A program made the position numbers and the translations under genes. The notes below the pieces were generated by a model. That model did not search any database. It was given only the letters and a program-made list of their open reading frames with translations, and was not told where the DNA came from. From contig NZ_CP009922.3 in the NCBI RefSeq assembly GCF_000993785.3, positions 5,766,001 to 5,830,000 on the forward strand: a DNA stretch of 64,000 nt. The letters run 5' to 3'. This document shows, in pieces, positions 49,386 through 57,979 of this stretch. How positions within the stretch are numbered: the first letter of the stretch is position 1; every line of letters begins with the position of its first letter. Source of the DNA: Streptomyces xiamenensis (GTDB taxonomy: Bacteria; Actinomycetota; Actinomycetes; Streptomycetales; Streptomycetaceae).

Positions 49386-50831
49386 ATGTCCAAGGTCCTC
49401 ACCTCCCTCCCCGCCGGCGAGCGCGTCGGCATCGCCTTCTCCGGTGGTCTCGACACCTCGGTCGCGGTCGCGTGGATGCGCGACAAGGGTGCCGTCCCGT
49501 GCACCTACACCGCCGACATCGGCCAGTACGACGAGCCCGACATCGCCTCGGTGCCCGGCCGCGCCAAGACCTACGGCGCCGAGATCGCCCGGCTGGTCGA
49601 CTGCCGCGCCGCACTTGTGGAGGAAGGGCTCGCCGCGCTGGCCTGCGGGGCGTTCCACATCCGCTCGGGCGGTCGGGCGTACTTCAACACCACGCCGCTG
49701 GGCCGTGCCGTCACCGGCACCCTGCTGGTGCGCGCGATGCTGGAGGACGACGTCCAGATCTGGGGCGACGGCTCCACGTTCAAGGGCAACGACATCGAGC
49801 GCTTCTACCGGTACGGCCTGCTGGCCAACCCGCAGTTGCGGATCTACAAGCCTTGGCTGGACGCCGACTTCGTGACCGAGCTCGGCGGTCGCAAGGAGAT
49901 GTCCGAGTGGCTGCTCGCACACGACCTGCCCTACCGCGACAGCACCGAGAAGGCGTACTCCACCGACGCCAACATCTGGGGCGCCACCCACGAGGCCAAG
50001 ACCCTGGAGCACCTGGACACCGGGGTGGAGATCGTGGAGCCGATCATGGGCGTCCGGTTCTGGGACCCCTCGGTCGAGATCCCCACCGAGGACGTGACGA
50101 TCGGCTTCGAGCAGGGCCGGCCGGTGACGATCAACGGCAAGGAGTTCGCCTCCTCCGTCGAACTGGTGATGGAGGCCAACGCCATCGGCGGCCGGCACGG
50201 CCTGGGCATGTCCGACCAGATCGAGAACCGGATCATCGAGGCCAAGAGCCGCGGCATCTACGAGGCGCCGGGCATGGCCCTGCTGCACGCCGCGTACGAG
50301 CGGCTGGTCAACGCGATCCACAACGAGGACACCCTCGCCCAGTACCACGCCGAGGGCCGCCGCCTGGGCCGGCTGATGTACGAGGGCCGCTGGCTGGACC
50401 CGCAGGCACTCATGGTGCGCGAGTCCCTCCAGCGCTGGGTCGGCGCGGCCGTCACCGGTGAGGTGACGCTGCGGCTGCGGCGCGGCGAGGACTACTCGAT
50501 CCTGGACACCACCGGCCCCGCCTTCAGCTACCACCCGGACAAGCTGTCCATGGAGCGCACCGAGGACTCGGCGTTCGGTCCCGTGGACCGCATCGGCCAG
50601 CTCACCATGCGCAACCTCGACATCGCCGATTCGCGCGCCAAGCTGGAGCAGTACGCCGGGATCGGCCTGATCGGTCCGGCGGGTCCGGCCACCGGCGCCG
50701 CCCAGGCCGCCGCCACCGGGCTGATCGGCGCCATGCCGGAGGGCGGGGCCGAGGCCATCGCCTCCCGCGGTGAGGTGTCCGGCGACGACGAGCTGCTGGA
50801 CCGCGCCGCCATGGAGCTGGGCAACGACTGA
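49386..50831 (+). CDS. argG: Argininosuccinate synthase
   Basis: ArgG joins citrulline and aspartate with ATP in arginine synthesis. The 481-residue protein is of the longer E. coli-like class, with P-loop SGGLDTSVAVAWM at residues about 19-31, YTADIGQYDE, STFKGNDIERFYRYG, YSTDANIWGATHEA, and IGGRHGLGMSDQIENRIIEAKSRGIYE. The ATG at 49386 is preferred over the frame's earlier codons, which lie in the promoter. It stands alone, away from other arginine biosynthesis genes, behind an ARG-box-like promoter. A good hairpin follows. Confidence 0.97.
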   Translation: MSKVLTSLPAGERVGIAFSGGLDTSVAVAWMRDKGAVPCTYTADIGQYDEPDIASVPGRAKTYGAEIARLVDCRAALVEEGLAALACGAFHIRSGGRAYFNTTPLGRAVTGTLLVRAMLEDDVQIWGDGSTFKGNDIERFYRYGLLANPQLRIYKPWLDADFVTELGGRKEMSEWLLAHDLPYRDSTEKAYSTDANIWGATHEAKTLEHLDTGVEIVEPIMGVRFWDPSVEIPTEDVTIGFEQGRPVTINGKEFASSVELVMEANAIGGRHGLGMSDQIENRIIEAKSRGIYEAPGMALLHAAYERLVNAIHNEDTLAQYHAEGRRLGRLMYEGRWLDPQALMVRESLQRWVGAAVTGEVTLRLRRGEDYSILDTTGPAFSYHPDKLSMERTEDSAFGPVDRIGQLTMRNLDIADSRAKLEQYAGIGLIGPAGPATGAAQAAATGLIGAMPEGGAEAIASRGEVSGDDELLDRAAMELGND

Positions 50832-50851
50832 CCCGGTGACGGGAAGGAAGC

Positions 50852-50882
50852 AGGGCCGGACGCCGCCGTGGCGTCCGGCCCT
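50852..50882. terminator. Bidirectional terminator between argG and pepE
   Basis: AGGGCCGGACGCC (50852-50864) and GGCGTCCGGCCCT (50870-50882) form a perfect 13-bp stem with a 5-nt loop. C/T-rich sequence follows. The flanking genes are convergent. Confidence 0.75.
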
Positions 50883-50912
50883 CCCTCTCGTTGTCCCGCT
50901 TCCGGCCCCGGC

Positions 50913-51644
50913 TCAGCCCAGCGGGCTGTCGAAGGCCGGCTCGGTGTGCAGCAGCGCGCTCAGATCGGCGCCGGGACCGTACTCCACCGGCGCGAGCCCG
51001 CGCCCGAAGAGCACCGCGCCGGCCGCGACGCCCCCGAGCGTCAGCCGCCCCTGATCTGCGCGCACCCAGGTGCCCTCGCGCAGCCCCAGCACCGGCACGT
51101 CGTTCTCCTCGTGGAACTCCGCGATCCGCTTCGCCCGGGTCTCGCCCATGTGGGTGCTGCCCGGCACCGGGTCCAGGTAGTGCGGATTGATCTGGAACGG
51201 CACCAGGCCCAGCGCGTCGAAGGACGGCGGCTGGACGATCGGCATGTCATTGGTGGTGCGCAGGGTGGGGCACGCCATGTTGGTGCCGGCGCTCGACCCC
51301 ATGTACAGCGCCCCCGCCGCCACCTTCGCCCGGATCGCCGGGATCAGGCCGTGCCGGTGCAGCGCGGTCAGCAGCCGGAAGCTGTTGCCGCCCCCGATGA
51401 ACACCGCGTCGGCCTCCTCCAGCAGCGCGGCGGGCCGGTCGGCGGTGTGCGCGCCCCGCACCTCCACCCCCAGCGGGGCCAGCGCCCCGGCGATCGCCGC
51501 CGTGTACGCGTCGTGGTCGGCCTGCGCGTAGGGCACGAACAGCATCCGGCGGGCGCCGCCGAGGGCGTCGGCGATCTCCTCACGGGCGTGCTCGAGGGGG
51601 CCGTGCCCGGGGGCGGTGGAGTTGGAGAGCAGCAGCAGGCGCAC
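50913..51644 (-). CDS. pepE: Peptidase E (alpha-aspartyl dipeptidase, S51)
   Basis: PepE cleaves dipeptides with N-terminal aspartate. The 243-residue protein shows the S51 nucleophile motif YMGSSAGTNMACP (Ser near residue 118), GGGNSFRLLTAL, the His region QINPHYLDP and ETRAKRIAEFHEEN. The catalytic Ser and His are present. It lies immediately downstream of the IclR gene on the same strand (82 bp), so both may be cotranscribed. With the divergent transporter operon it suggests aspartyl-peptide use. Confidence 0.9.
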   Translation of the reverse strand: MRLLLLSNSTAPGHGPLEHAREEIADALGGARRMLFVPYAQADHDAYTAAIAGALAPLGVEVRGAHTADRPAALLEEADAVFIGGGNSFRLLTALHRHGLIPAIRAKVAAGALYMGSSAGTNMACPTLRTTNDMPIVQPPSFDALGLVPFQINPHYLDPVPGSTHMGETRAKRIAEFHEENDVPVLGLREGTWVRADQGRLTLGGVAAGAVLFGRGLAPVEYGPGADLSALLHTEPAFDSPLG

Positions 51645-51726
51645 GGGGGTGCTTCCTTCCGTGGTGGTGGGGCGGGTCGGGTGGGATCAGGTCGGTCGGG
51701 TGCCGGGCGGGTGCCCGCCGGCGCGG

Positions 51727-52587
51727 TCAGTGCGGGTCGACGGGGGCCCGGCGCGGACGCAGCGGGGTGAGCAGCCGGCCCAGGTCGGCGGCGGCCTTCG
51801 TCAGCGGGGCTACCACGGCGGTGGGCCGCTCCCCGAAGAAACCGCTGGGCCCGGCGACCGACAGCGTGCCCACCGGCCGCCGGCCGACCAGCACGGGCAC
51901 CGCGACGGCGGCGGTCTCGTTGTCGTACTCGCCCTCCGAGCACGCGTAGCCGCTCTGCCGGGCCTCGGCGAACCGCTCCTCCAGGAGGACCGGATCGGTG
52001 AGCGTCCGCTCGCCGAACCGGGCCATCGGGCGACCGTACAGCAGCGCCGCCCGGTCCCTGGCGGGCAGCATCGCGAAGTACGCCCGCGAGGTGGCCCCGG
52101 CGTGCGCCGGGTACAGCTCCCCGGTCAGATCGTGGGCCCGCAGCGGCCCCGAGGCGCCGTCCACGGCCGCGACGCAGCGCATGTGCACGCCGTCCGGCAC
52201 CGCGAACAGCACCCCGTACCCGACGGTGTCGGACAGCGAGCGCAGCACCGGCCGTACCAGGCTCGCCATGCCCCCGTCGCGCTCCCACACCTTGGCCAGA
52301 TGCCACACGGCGGGCCCCAGCCGGTAGCGGCGGGTGCGCGGGTCGGAGACCACGAAGCCGCGGTGGGCCAAGGCGGCGAGCAGCCGCTGGGCCACGGACT
52401 TGTCCAGGCCGAACTCGGCCGCGACATCGCTCACCCCCCACTCGGGATGGTCCCGGTCGAAGGAGAGCAGCAGGCTCAGGACCCGGTCGGCGGTCTGCAG
52501 CGGGGGTTTGTCGGTTTTCTGGTCCCGGCCGGTCGGAACAGAGACGATTTCCGACACGGGATCTCCCAGGGGATGGGTCGCCGTCAT
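51727..52587 (-). CDS. IclR-family transcriptional regulator
   Basis: This 286-residue regulator has an N-terminal winged HTH at about 30-85 (LQTADRVLSLLLSFDRDHPE, VSDVAAEFGLDKSVAQRLLA) and an IclR effector domain (GVLFAVPDGVHMRCVAAVDG, AHAGATSRAYFAML, SEGEYDNETAAVAVPVL). The ATG has no ribosome site; TACACT ends 6 nt before it. It is divergent from the DUF1177-OPT operon and precedes pepE, so it is the best candidate regulator of both. Confidence 0.92.
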   Translation of the reverse strand: MTATHPLGDPVSEIVSVPTGRDQKTDKPPLQTADRVLSLLLSFDRDHPEWGVSDVAAEFGLDKSVAQRLLAALAHRGFVVSDPRTRRYRLGPAVWHLAKVWERDGGMASLVRPVLRSLSDTVGYGVLFAVPDGVHMRCVAAVDGASGPLRAHDLTGELYPAHAGATSRAYFAMLPARDRAALLYGRPMARFGERTLTDPVLLEERFAEARQSGYACSEGEYDNETAAVAVPVLVGRRPVGTLSVAGPSGFFGERPTAVVAPLTKAAADLGRLLTPLRPRRAPVDPH

Positions 52588-52593
52588 GCCAGA

Positions 52594-52621
52594 AGTGTAA
52601 ACCGTCCCGCATATAGAGAAA
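52594..52621 (-). promoter_or_regulatory. Leaderless IclR promoter
   Basis: Reading leftward, TTTCTC (52621-52616), a 16-nt spacer and TACACT (52599-52594) lead to the ATG at 52587 after 6 nt. The surrounding A+T-rich patch (52600-52632) is the likely control site for the divergent operon too. Confidence 0.55.
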
Positions 52622-52859
52622 CTATTGCGTTACGGTGAACAGCGCGCGGATTCTGTACGCGCACCGGCCGCCCGTACGGCCGACCGGTACGGCGGCCCCG
52701 CCGGTATCCCGGCCCGTCCGCCCGGCCCGCCCGCCCACGCCATCCCCCGGGGCGACGACGGAGCCGGCGACATCTCCCACAGCACCGCGACGGCGCGGCC
52801 GGCACGACCCGGACGACCCCTTCCGTCCCCCGGGCGCGCCCTCAGTGAAAGGACCCCCC

Positions 52860-53834
52860 GTGCTCAAGCACGTCCTCGACATCATCGAACTGCTGGACCG
52901 CCCGCAGACCGGCGGGGAGCTGCTGGCGGACCATCTGCGCACCGTGCACGCCACCGCGGCGGCCGAGGCGGGCGACACCGCCGGCGCCCCCGCCGGCGTC
53001 AGCGTCGAGGTGACCACCCTCACCGGGGACAAGGGCAGCACCGACTTCGTCGCCGTCACCGTCCCCGGCCGCGACGGCCGCCTCGCCGGCGGCGACGCCC
53101 CGACCCTCGGCGTACTCGGCCGGCTCGGCGGAGTGGGCGCCCGCCCCGAGCGCATCGGCATGGTCTCCGACGCCGACGGCGCCGTGGCCGCCCTGGCCGC
53201 CGCCGCCAAGCTGCTGGACATGCACGCCAGGGGCGATGTCCTCGACGGCGACGTGCTGCTGTCCACCCACGTCAGCGGCTGGGCCCCGACCCAGCCGCAC
53301 GACCCGGTGCCGTTCATGGATTCCCCCGTGGACACCCTGACCTGCAACCACCAGGAGGTCTCGCCCGCGATGGAGGCGATCATCTCCATCGACACCACCA
53401 AGGGCAACCGCCTGCTCAGCCACCGGGGCATCGCCCTGTCACCCACCATCCACCAGGGCTGGATCCTGCGGGTGAGCGAGGACCTGCTGTCCGTGCTGGA
53501 GAGCGTCACCGGCGAGCCCGCCCGGGTGCTGCCCGTCACCACCCAGGACATCACGCCCTACGGCAACGACGTGCACCACATCAACTCCATCCTCCAGCCC
53601 GCCGTCGCCACCACCGCCCCCGTGGTGGGCCTGGCCGTGACCGCCGCGACCCCCGTCGCCGGCTGCGCCACCGGCGCCAGCCACGAGAGCGACATCGCCG
53701 CGGCCGCCCGGTTCGCCATCGAAACGGCCAAGGAGTTCGGCCGCGGCGGCGCCCGCTTCCACGACCCGGCCGAGTTCGCCCGGCTCGTCGAGCTGTACGG
53801 CCCCATGACCCACCTGCAGTCGCTCCCGTCCTGA
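52860..53834 (+). CDS. DUF1177-family protein
   Basis: This 324-residue protein has the DUF1177 start LKHVLDIIELLDRPQTGGEL, then TGDKGSTDFVAVTVPG, LGRLGGVGARPERIGMVSDADGAV, LLSTHVSGWAPTQPHDPVPF and YGNDVHHINSILQPAV. The fold looks hydrolase- or dehydrogenase-like, but no activity is known to me. The GTG at 52860 follows AAAGGA and starts exactly at the family N-terminus; the open frame up to 52635 is Pro/Arg-rich and has no family match. It heads a four-gene operon. Confidence 0.85.
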   Translation: MLKHVLDIIELLDRPQTGGELLADHLRTVHATAAAEAGDTAGAPAGVSVEVTTLTGDKGSTDFVAVTVPGRDGRLAGGDAPTLGVLGRLGGVGARPERIGMVSDADGAVAALAAAAKLLDMHARGDVLDGDVLLSTHVSGWAPTQPHDPVPFMDSPVDTLTCNHQEVSPAMEAIISIDTTKGNRLLSHRGIALSPTIHQGWILRVSEDLLSVLESVTGEPARVLPVTTQDITPYGNDVHHINSILQPAVATTAPVVGLAVTAATPVAGCATGASHESDIAAAARFAIETAKEFGRGGARFHDPAEFARLVELYGPMTHLQSLPS

Positions 53835-53880
53835 CGTCCCGACCTCCCCGGTCCGACGCACGCACCACCAGGAGTCCCCC

Positions 53881-55599
53881 GTGGAACCGAGTCTTTCCAC
53901 TCCGCCGCCCGCTACGGCGGAACCCGGGCAGCGGCACCCGCGCGCCTTCGAACCCATCACGCTCGTCATCACGATCGCGATGTCCGTCCTCGGCGCGCTG
54001 ATCGGCATCGTGCTGATCACCTCGCTCGGCGTCTCGCCGAACACCTCGGTGATCGGCGCCCTGGTCGCCATGCTGGTCGGCCGCATCCCGCTGGGCATCC
54101 TGGTCCGGATGCGCTCCCCGCACCGGCAGAACCTCGTCCAGTCCGCCATCTCCGGGGCGACCTTCGCCGCCGCGAACTCGCTGCTCACCCCCATCGCGGT
54201 GCCCTTCGCGCTGGGCCGCACCGACCTGGTGTGGCCGATGCTCGGCGGTGCCGCCATCGGCCTGGCCGTGGACAGCTGGGTCCTGTACCGGGTCTTCGAC
54301 TCCAAGCTGCTGGCCGCCTCCAACGCCTGGCCGGCCGGCATCGCCTCCGCCGAGACGATCAAGGCGGGCGACACCGGCGGACGCAAGGCCGCCGTGCTCG
54401 GCGTCAGTGCCGTCGCCGGACTCCTGGGTGCCCTCGCCAAGCTCCCCACCGCCGCCGCCGGCGTCGGCTTCCTCGGCAACATCTGGGCGCTGGCCATGTT
54501 CGGCATCGGACTGCTCATCGCCCAGTACGCACCCGGGATCTTCGACGTCAACCTCTCGCAGGAGTTCATCCCGCACGGACTGATGGTCGGCGCGGGCATC
54601 GTCGCCCTGATCCAGGCCGTCCTGCTGATGCGCAACCGCAAGAGCCGCCGCGCCGCGGCCAAGCCCGCCGAAGTCCCCGCCCACCCGGGTGACACCCCGC
54701 GGGACGCCGCGCAGGACCCGGCACCCGCCGGCCCGGACACCCGCACCAAGGACGCCGCCCAGCTGCGGCGCGGCCTGATCCAGGGCATGGTGCTCTTCCT
54801 CGGCGGCGCCGTCGTGGTGGCCCTCACCGGCGGGATAGCCGGCGGCATGTCACTGCCCGGCCTCATCGGCTGGGTGCTGCTGGCCGCCACCGCCGCCCTG
54901 GTCCACCAGCTCATCGTGGGGCTGGCCGCCATGCACTCGGGCTGGTTCCCGGCCTTCGCGGTCACCCTCATCGTGCTGATCGTCGGCCTGGTGCTGAAGA
55001 TCGAGACCGTTCCGCTCGCGCTGCTCGTCGGCTACACCGCCTCCACCGGACCGGCCTTCGCCGACATCGGCTACGACTTCAAGGCCGGCTGGCTGCTGCG
55101 CAAGGACGCCACCCCCTGGCTGCCGTACGAGATGGACGGCCGCCGCCAGCAGTACCTCGCCCAGCTCGTCGGCTTCGCGGTGGCGCTGATCATCGTCGCC
55201 ATCGCCTGGAAGGGCTTCTTCGAGGAGGGGCGCATCCCGCCCGTCTCCGAGGTCTACGTGGCCACCATCCTGGCCGGCCTGGACCCCGGCGTGATGGGCA
55301 CGCTCCTGCTGTGGGCCATCCCCGGCGCCCTGATCCAGGCCATCGGCGGCTCCTCCCGGCAGATGGGCGTGCTGCTCGCCACCGGTCTGCTGGTGGCCAC
55401 CCCCGCCGCCGGCTGGATGGTCCTGGGCGCCCTGGCCGTCCGCACCGGCTACACCGTGTGGCGTCGGCGCGGCATCACCGACCCGGCCGCCCGCCGGGCC
55501 TCCGACGAGGAAGCCGAGAACGACCTGTCCCTGGTCGGCGCCGGACTCATCGCCGGCAGCTCCGTCAACGACATCGGCCAGCTCACCAAGACCCTGTGA
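53881..55599 (+). CDS. OPT-family oligopeptide transporter
   Basis: This 572-residue membrane protein has about 14-16 hydrophobic segments and OPT motifs: FEPITLVITIAMSVLGALIG near residue 25, NAWPAGIASAETIKAG near 145, GNIWALAMFGIGLLIAQYAPG, and the C-terminal LVGAGLIAGSSVNDIGQLTK. A hydrophilic loop at about 255-300 separates the halves. OPT members carry small peptides or metal chelates by proton symport. It follows DUF1177 by 46 bp with GTG start and AGGAG. It should be the import step of the module. Confidence 0.9.
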   Translation: MEPSLSTPPPATAEPGQRHPRAFEPITLVITIAMSVLGALIGIVLITSLGVSPNTSVIGALVAMLVGRIPLGILVRMRSPHRQNLVQSAISGATFAAANSLLTPIAVPFALGRTDLVWPMLGGAAIGLAVDSWVLYRVFDSKLLAASNAWPAGIASAETIKAGDTGGRKAAVLGVSAVAGLLGALAKLPTAAAGVGFLGNIWALAMFGIGLLIAQYAPGIFDVNLSQEFIPHGLMVGAGIVALIQAVLLMRNRKSRRAAAKPAEVPAHPGDTPRDAAQDPAPAGPDTRTKDAAQLRRGLIQGMVLFLGGAVVVALTGGIAGGMSLPGLIGWVLLAATAALVHQLIVGLAAMHSGWFPAFAVTLIVLIVGLVLKIETVPLALLVGYTASTGPAFADIGYDFKAGWLLRKDATPWLPYEMDGRRQQYLAQLVGFAVALIIVAIAWKGFFEEGRIPPVSEVYVATILAGLDPGVMGTLLLWAIPGALIQAIGGSSRQMGVLLATGLLVATPAAGWMVLGALAVRTGYTVWRRRGITDPAARRASDEEAENDLSLVGAGLIAGSSVNDIGQLTKTL

Positions 55600-55607
55600 G
55601 GCCCCGC

Positions 55608-56336
55608 ATGAGCGCGATCCTGGGCCTGGTCACCATCGGCCAGGCACCCCGTACCGATCTGCACGAGGACGCGGCCCCGCTGCTGGGCGGCGCGGCGTTC
55701 ACCGAACACGGCGCACTCGACGAGGACCGCTTCGAAGGACCGGACGAACGGGCCACCCGCGCCGCGCTCGCCCCCGCGCCCGGCGAGACTCCCCTCGTCT
55801 CGCGGCTGCGCGACGGCCGCTCCGTGGAACTCGGCCACCACGCGCTGCTGCCCCGGATGGCCCGCGCGGTGGCCCGCGCCGAGGCGGACGGTGCCGGGGC
55901 GACCCTGGTGCTGTGCACCGGGAACTTCCCCCAGCTGCCGGCCACCCGTCCGCTGCTGTTCGCCGAACCGCTGGTGCAGCGCGCCGTCGCCGCCCTCTCC
56001 GGCGGCGACCCGGTGGGCGTCTGCTGCCCGCACCCGGATCAGGCGGACGACGTGGGGCGGCGCTGGAGCACCGTCCTGGACGGCCCGGTACGGGTGAGCG
56101 CGGCCGACCCGTACGCCCCCGGCGACGCCCCGCTCGACCAGGTCGCGCGCGCCGCGGCCGAACTGGCCGACCGGGGCAGCGCGTGGATCGTGCTGGACTG
56201 CATCGGCTACACCGAACGCATGCGCCGCGCCGCCGCCGCGGCCACCGGACGTCCGGTGCTGCTCGCCCGCTCCCTCGCCGTCCGGCTGGCCGCCGAGGTC
56301 GCCACCGCCCACCACCGCACCGGAGACCCCGCATGA
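55608..56336 (+). CDS. AroM-family protein
   Basis: This 242-residue protein reads LGLVTIGQAPRTDLHEDAAP near its start, then LPRMARAVARAEADGAGATL, LVLCTGNFPQLPATRP, and IVLDCIGYTERMRRAAAAAT, which are AroM-family motifs. AroM is named for an E. coli aro-regulon gene whose function is unsettled; the fold is related to Asp/Glu racemases, with Cys in LCTGNFP and DCIGYT. It starts 8 bp after the transporter, and its stop overlaps the racemase start. A racemase-like amino-acid role fits the context. Confidence 0.87.
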   Translation: MSAILGLVTIGQAPRTDLHEDAAPLLGGAAFTEHGALDEDRFEGPDERATRAALAPAPGETPLVSRLRDGRSVELGHHALLPRMARAVARAEADGAGATLVLCTGNFPQLPATRPLLFAEPLVQRAVAALSGGDPVGVCCPHPDQADDVGRRWSTVLDGPVRVSAADPYAPGDAPLDQVARAAAELADRGSAWIVLDCIGYTERMRRAAAAATGRPVLLARSLAVRLAAEVATAHHRTGDPA

Positions 56337-57025
56337 CCGTCGGCATCATCCGCGTCCTGACCAGCGAGGACCCCGTACAGGTGGACGGCCACGGTCGGCT
56401 CCTGCGGGAGCGCTTCGGCCTGCGCACCGACTCGCGCTGCATCCCGGGCCAGCCGCGCGGCATCCATGACGAGGAGAGCGAGCGCCGCGCCGCACCGAAG
56501 ATCGTCGACCTGGCCCGCGCGCTGGAACGCGACGGCGCGGACACCGTCCTCATCAGCTGCGCGGCCGACCCCGCCCTCGCCGCCACCCGGGCGGCCCTCG
56601 CCGTGCCGGTCATCGGCGCCGGCACGGCCGCGGCCGGGGTGGCGCTCGGCCTGGGCACCCGCGTCGGGGTGATCGGCATCCGGGACGAGGTACCACCGGC
56701 CATCGGCAAGGTGCTCGGCCCGCACCACGCGGGCCACCGCCGCCCCGAGGGGGTGCACGACACCGTCGGCCTCACCACCCATGAGGGCGCCGCGGCGGTG
56801 CTCGCGGCCGCCGCGGAACTCGTCGCGGACGGGGCGGACACCCTGCTGCTGGCCTGCACCGGACTGACCACCCTCGGCATCGCGCCCCGGCTGGAGCGCG
56901 AACTTGGCGTGCCGGCGGTGGACGCGGTCCTGGCGGCGGGTCTGCTGGCCCTGCGCTCCTCGTCGCCGGCGGCCCCGCCGCAGGTGCCCCGTCCCCGGTC
57001 CGGGGACGGCCCGGTACGGGAGTGA
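56333..57025 (+). CDS. Asp/Glu/hydantoin racemase-family protein
   Basis: This 230-residue protein starts VGIIRVLTSEDPVQVDGHGR and carries the two catalytic cysteines expected of the superfamily: Cys in TVLISCAADPAL near 73 and Cys in LLLACTGLTTLG near 178. Both are present, so racemase chemistry is possible. It resembles hydantoin racemases more than MurI. It ends the DUF1177-OPT-AroM operon and may interconvert D- and L-forms of imported amino acids or hydantoins. Confidence 0.87.
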   Translation: MTVGIIRVLTSEDPVQVDGHGRLLRERFGLRTDSRCIPGQPRGIHDEESERRAAPKIVDLARALERDGADTVLISCAADPALAATRAALAVPVIGAGTAAAGVALGLGTRVGVIGIRDEVPPAIGKVLGPHHAGHRRPEGVHDTVGLTTHEGAAAVLAAAAELVADGADTLLLACTGLTTLGIAPRLERELGVPAVDAVLAAGLLALRSSSPAAPPQVPRPRSGDGPVRE

Positions 57026-57099
57026 CGGGCGTGGGCGGGTGACAGATGGCGACAGGGAGCCCACCATGGGGAAACGGTTCAGCTTCCAGGGAGGCCGCC

Positions 57100-57921
57100 A
57101 TGAGCACAGCCGACGACGCCCACGACGCCCACGACCGCTCCGCCCCGCTCAAGATCGACACCACCGTGCCGCACTCCGCGCGGTTCTGGAACTACTGGCT
57201 CGGCGGTGACGACTGGTACCCCGTCGACAAGGAGCTGGGGGACGCCCTGCGGGAGGAGTACCCGGCCATCGCCGGCATCGCGGTGGCGTCCCGCGAGTTC
57301 CTCGGCCGCGCCGTCCGCCACCTCGCCCGCGATGTCGGCGTCCGCCAGTTCCTCGACGTCGGCAGCGGTCTGCCCACCGCCGAGAACACCCACCAGGTCG
57401 CCCAGCGCTACGCCCCGGATTCCCGGATCGTCTACGCCGACACCGACCCCACCGTCCTGCTGCAGTCCCAGGCGCTGCTCACCTCCACCCCGGAGGGCGC
57501 GACCACCTATCTCGACGCCGACGTCATGGACGTGGACGTCATGCTGGAGCGCGCCGGGGCCGACCTCGACCTGGAACAGCCCGTCGCCCTCATGCTGCTG
57601 TCGATGCTCGGCCACATCGAGCCCGACCCGGCCGCCGAACTCGTCCAGGAGTACATGCGGCGGCTGCCCTCCGGCAGCTACCTGGTGACCTGCGACAGCA
57701 TCGACGACCCCGTGGTCATCGCGGTCTGCGAGGACTACGCCGCCGCCGGCGCGGCACCCTACTACCCGCGCTCGAAGGAGCAACTGGCCGCCACAGCCGC
57801 CGGTCTGGAGCTGCTGCCGCCCGGCCTGGGCCCGATCGCGCGCTGGCGCCCCGACCACCCGGAGGTGGAACCGCCGCAGGACCAGCTGTACCAGTGGGGT
57901 CTGGTGGCCAGGAAGCCCTGA
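57100..57921 (+). CDS. SAM-dependent methyltransferase, DUF574 type (copy 2)
   Basis: This 273-residue paralogue of the protein at 14244-15065 has LKIDTTVPHSARFWNYWLGGDDWYPVD, QFLDVGSGLPTAENTHQVAQ, IVYADTDPTVLLQSQALL and TPEGATTYLDADVMD. The ATG at 57100 follows AGGGAGG; an upstream in-frame ATG at 57046 would overlap the racemase leader region without a ribosome site. By eye the two copies share about half their residues. The acceptor is unknown. A hairpin terminator follows. Confidence 0.9.
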   Translation: MSTADDAHDAHDRSAPLKIDTTVPHSARFWNYWLGGDDWYPVDKELGDALREEYPAIAGIAVASREFLGRAVRHLARDVGVRQFLDVGSGLPTAENTHQVAQRYAPDSRIVYADTDPTVLLQSQALLTSTPEGATTYLDADVMDVDVMLERAGADLDLEQPVALMLLSMLGHIEPDPAAELVQEYMRRLPSGSYLVTCDSIDDPVVIAVCEDYAAAGAAPYYPRSKEQLAATAAGLELLPPGLGPIARWRPDHPEVEPPQDQLYQWGLVARKP

Positions 57922-57943
57922 CGCCGGGCCGGCCGCGCACCGC

Positions 57944-57972
57944 GGACCGCCGCGCCCGTGGCGCGGCGGTCC
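57944..57972. terminator. Bidirectional terminator
   Basis: GGACCGCCGCGCC (57944-57956) and GGCGCGGCGGTCC (57960-57972) form a 13-bp stem with a 3-nt loop between convergent genes. Confidence 0.72.
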
Positions 57973-57979
57973 CGCCGGG

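Noticed and set aside
52635..52859. 75-residue N-terminal extension of DUF1177
   Set aside because: It is Pro/Arg-rich, has no family match and no ribosome site, whereas GTG 52860 has AAAGGA and starts at the family N-terminus.
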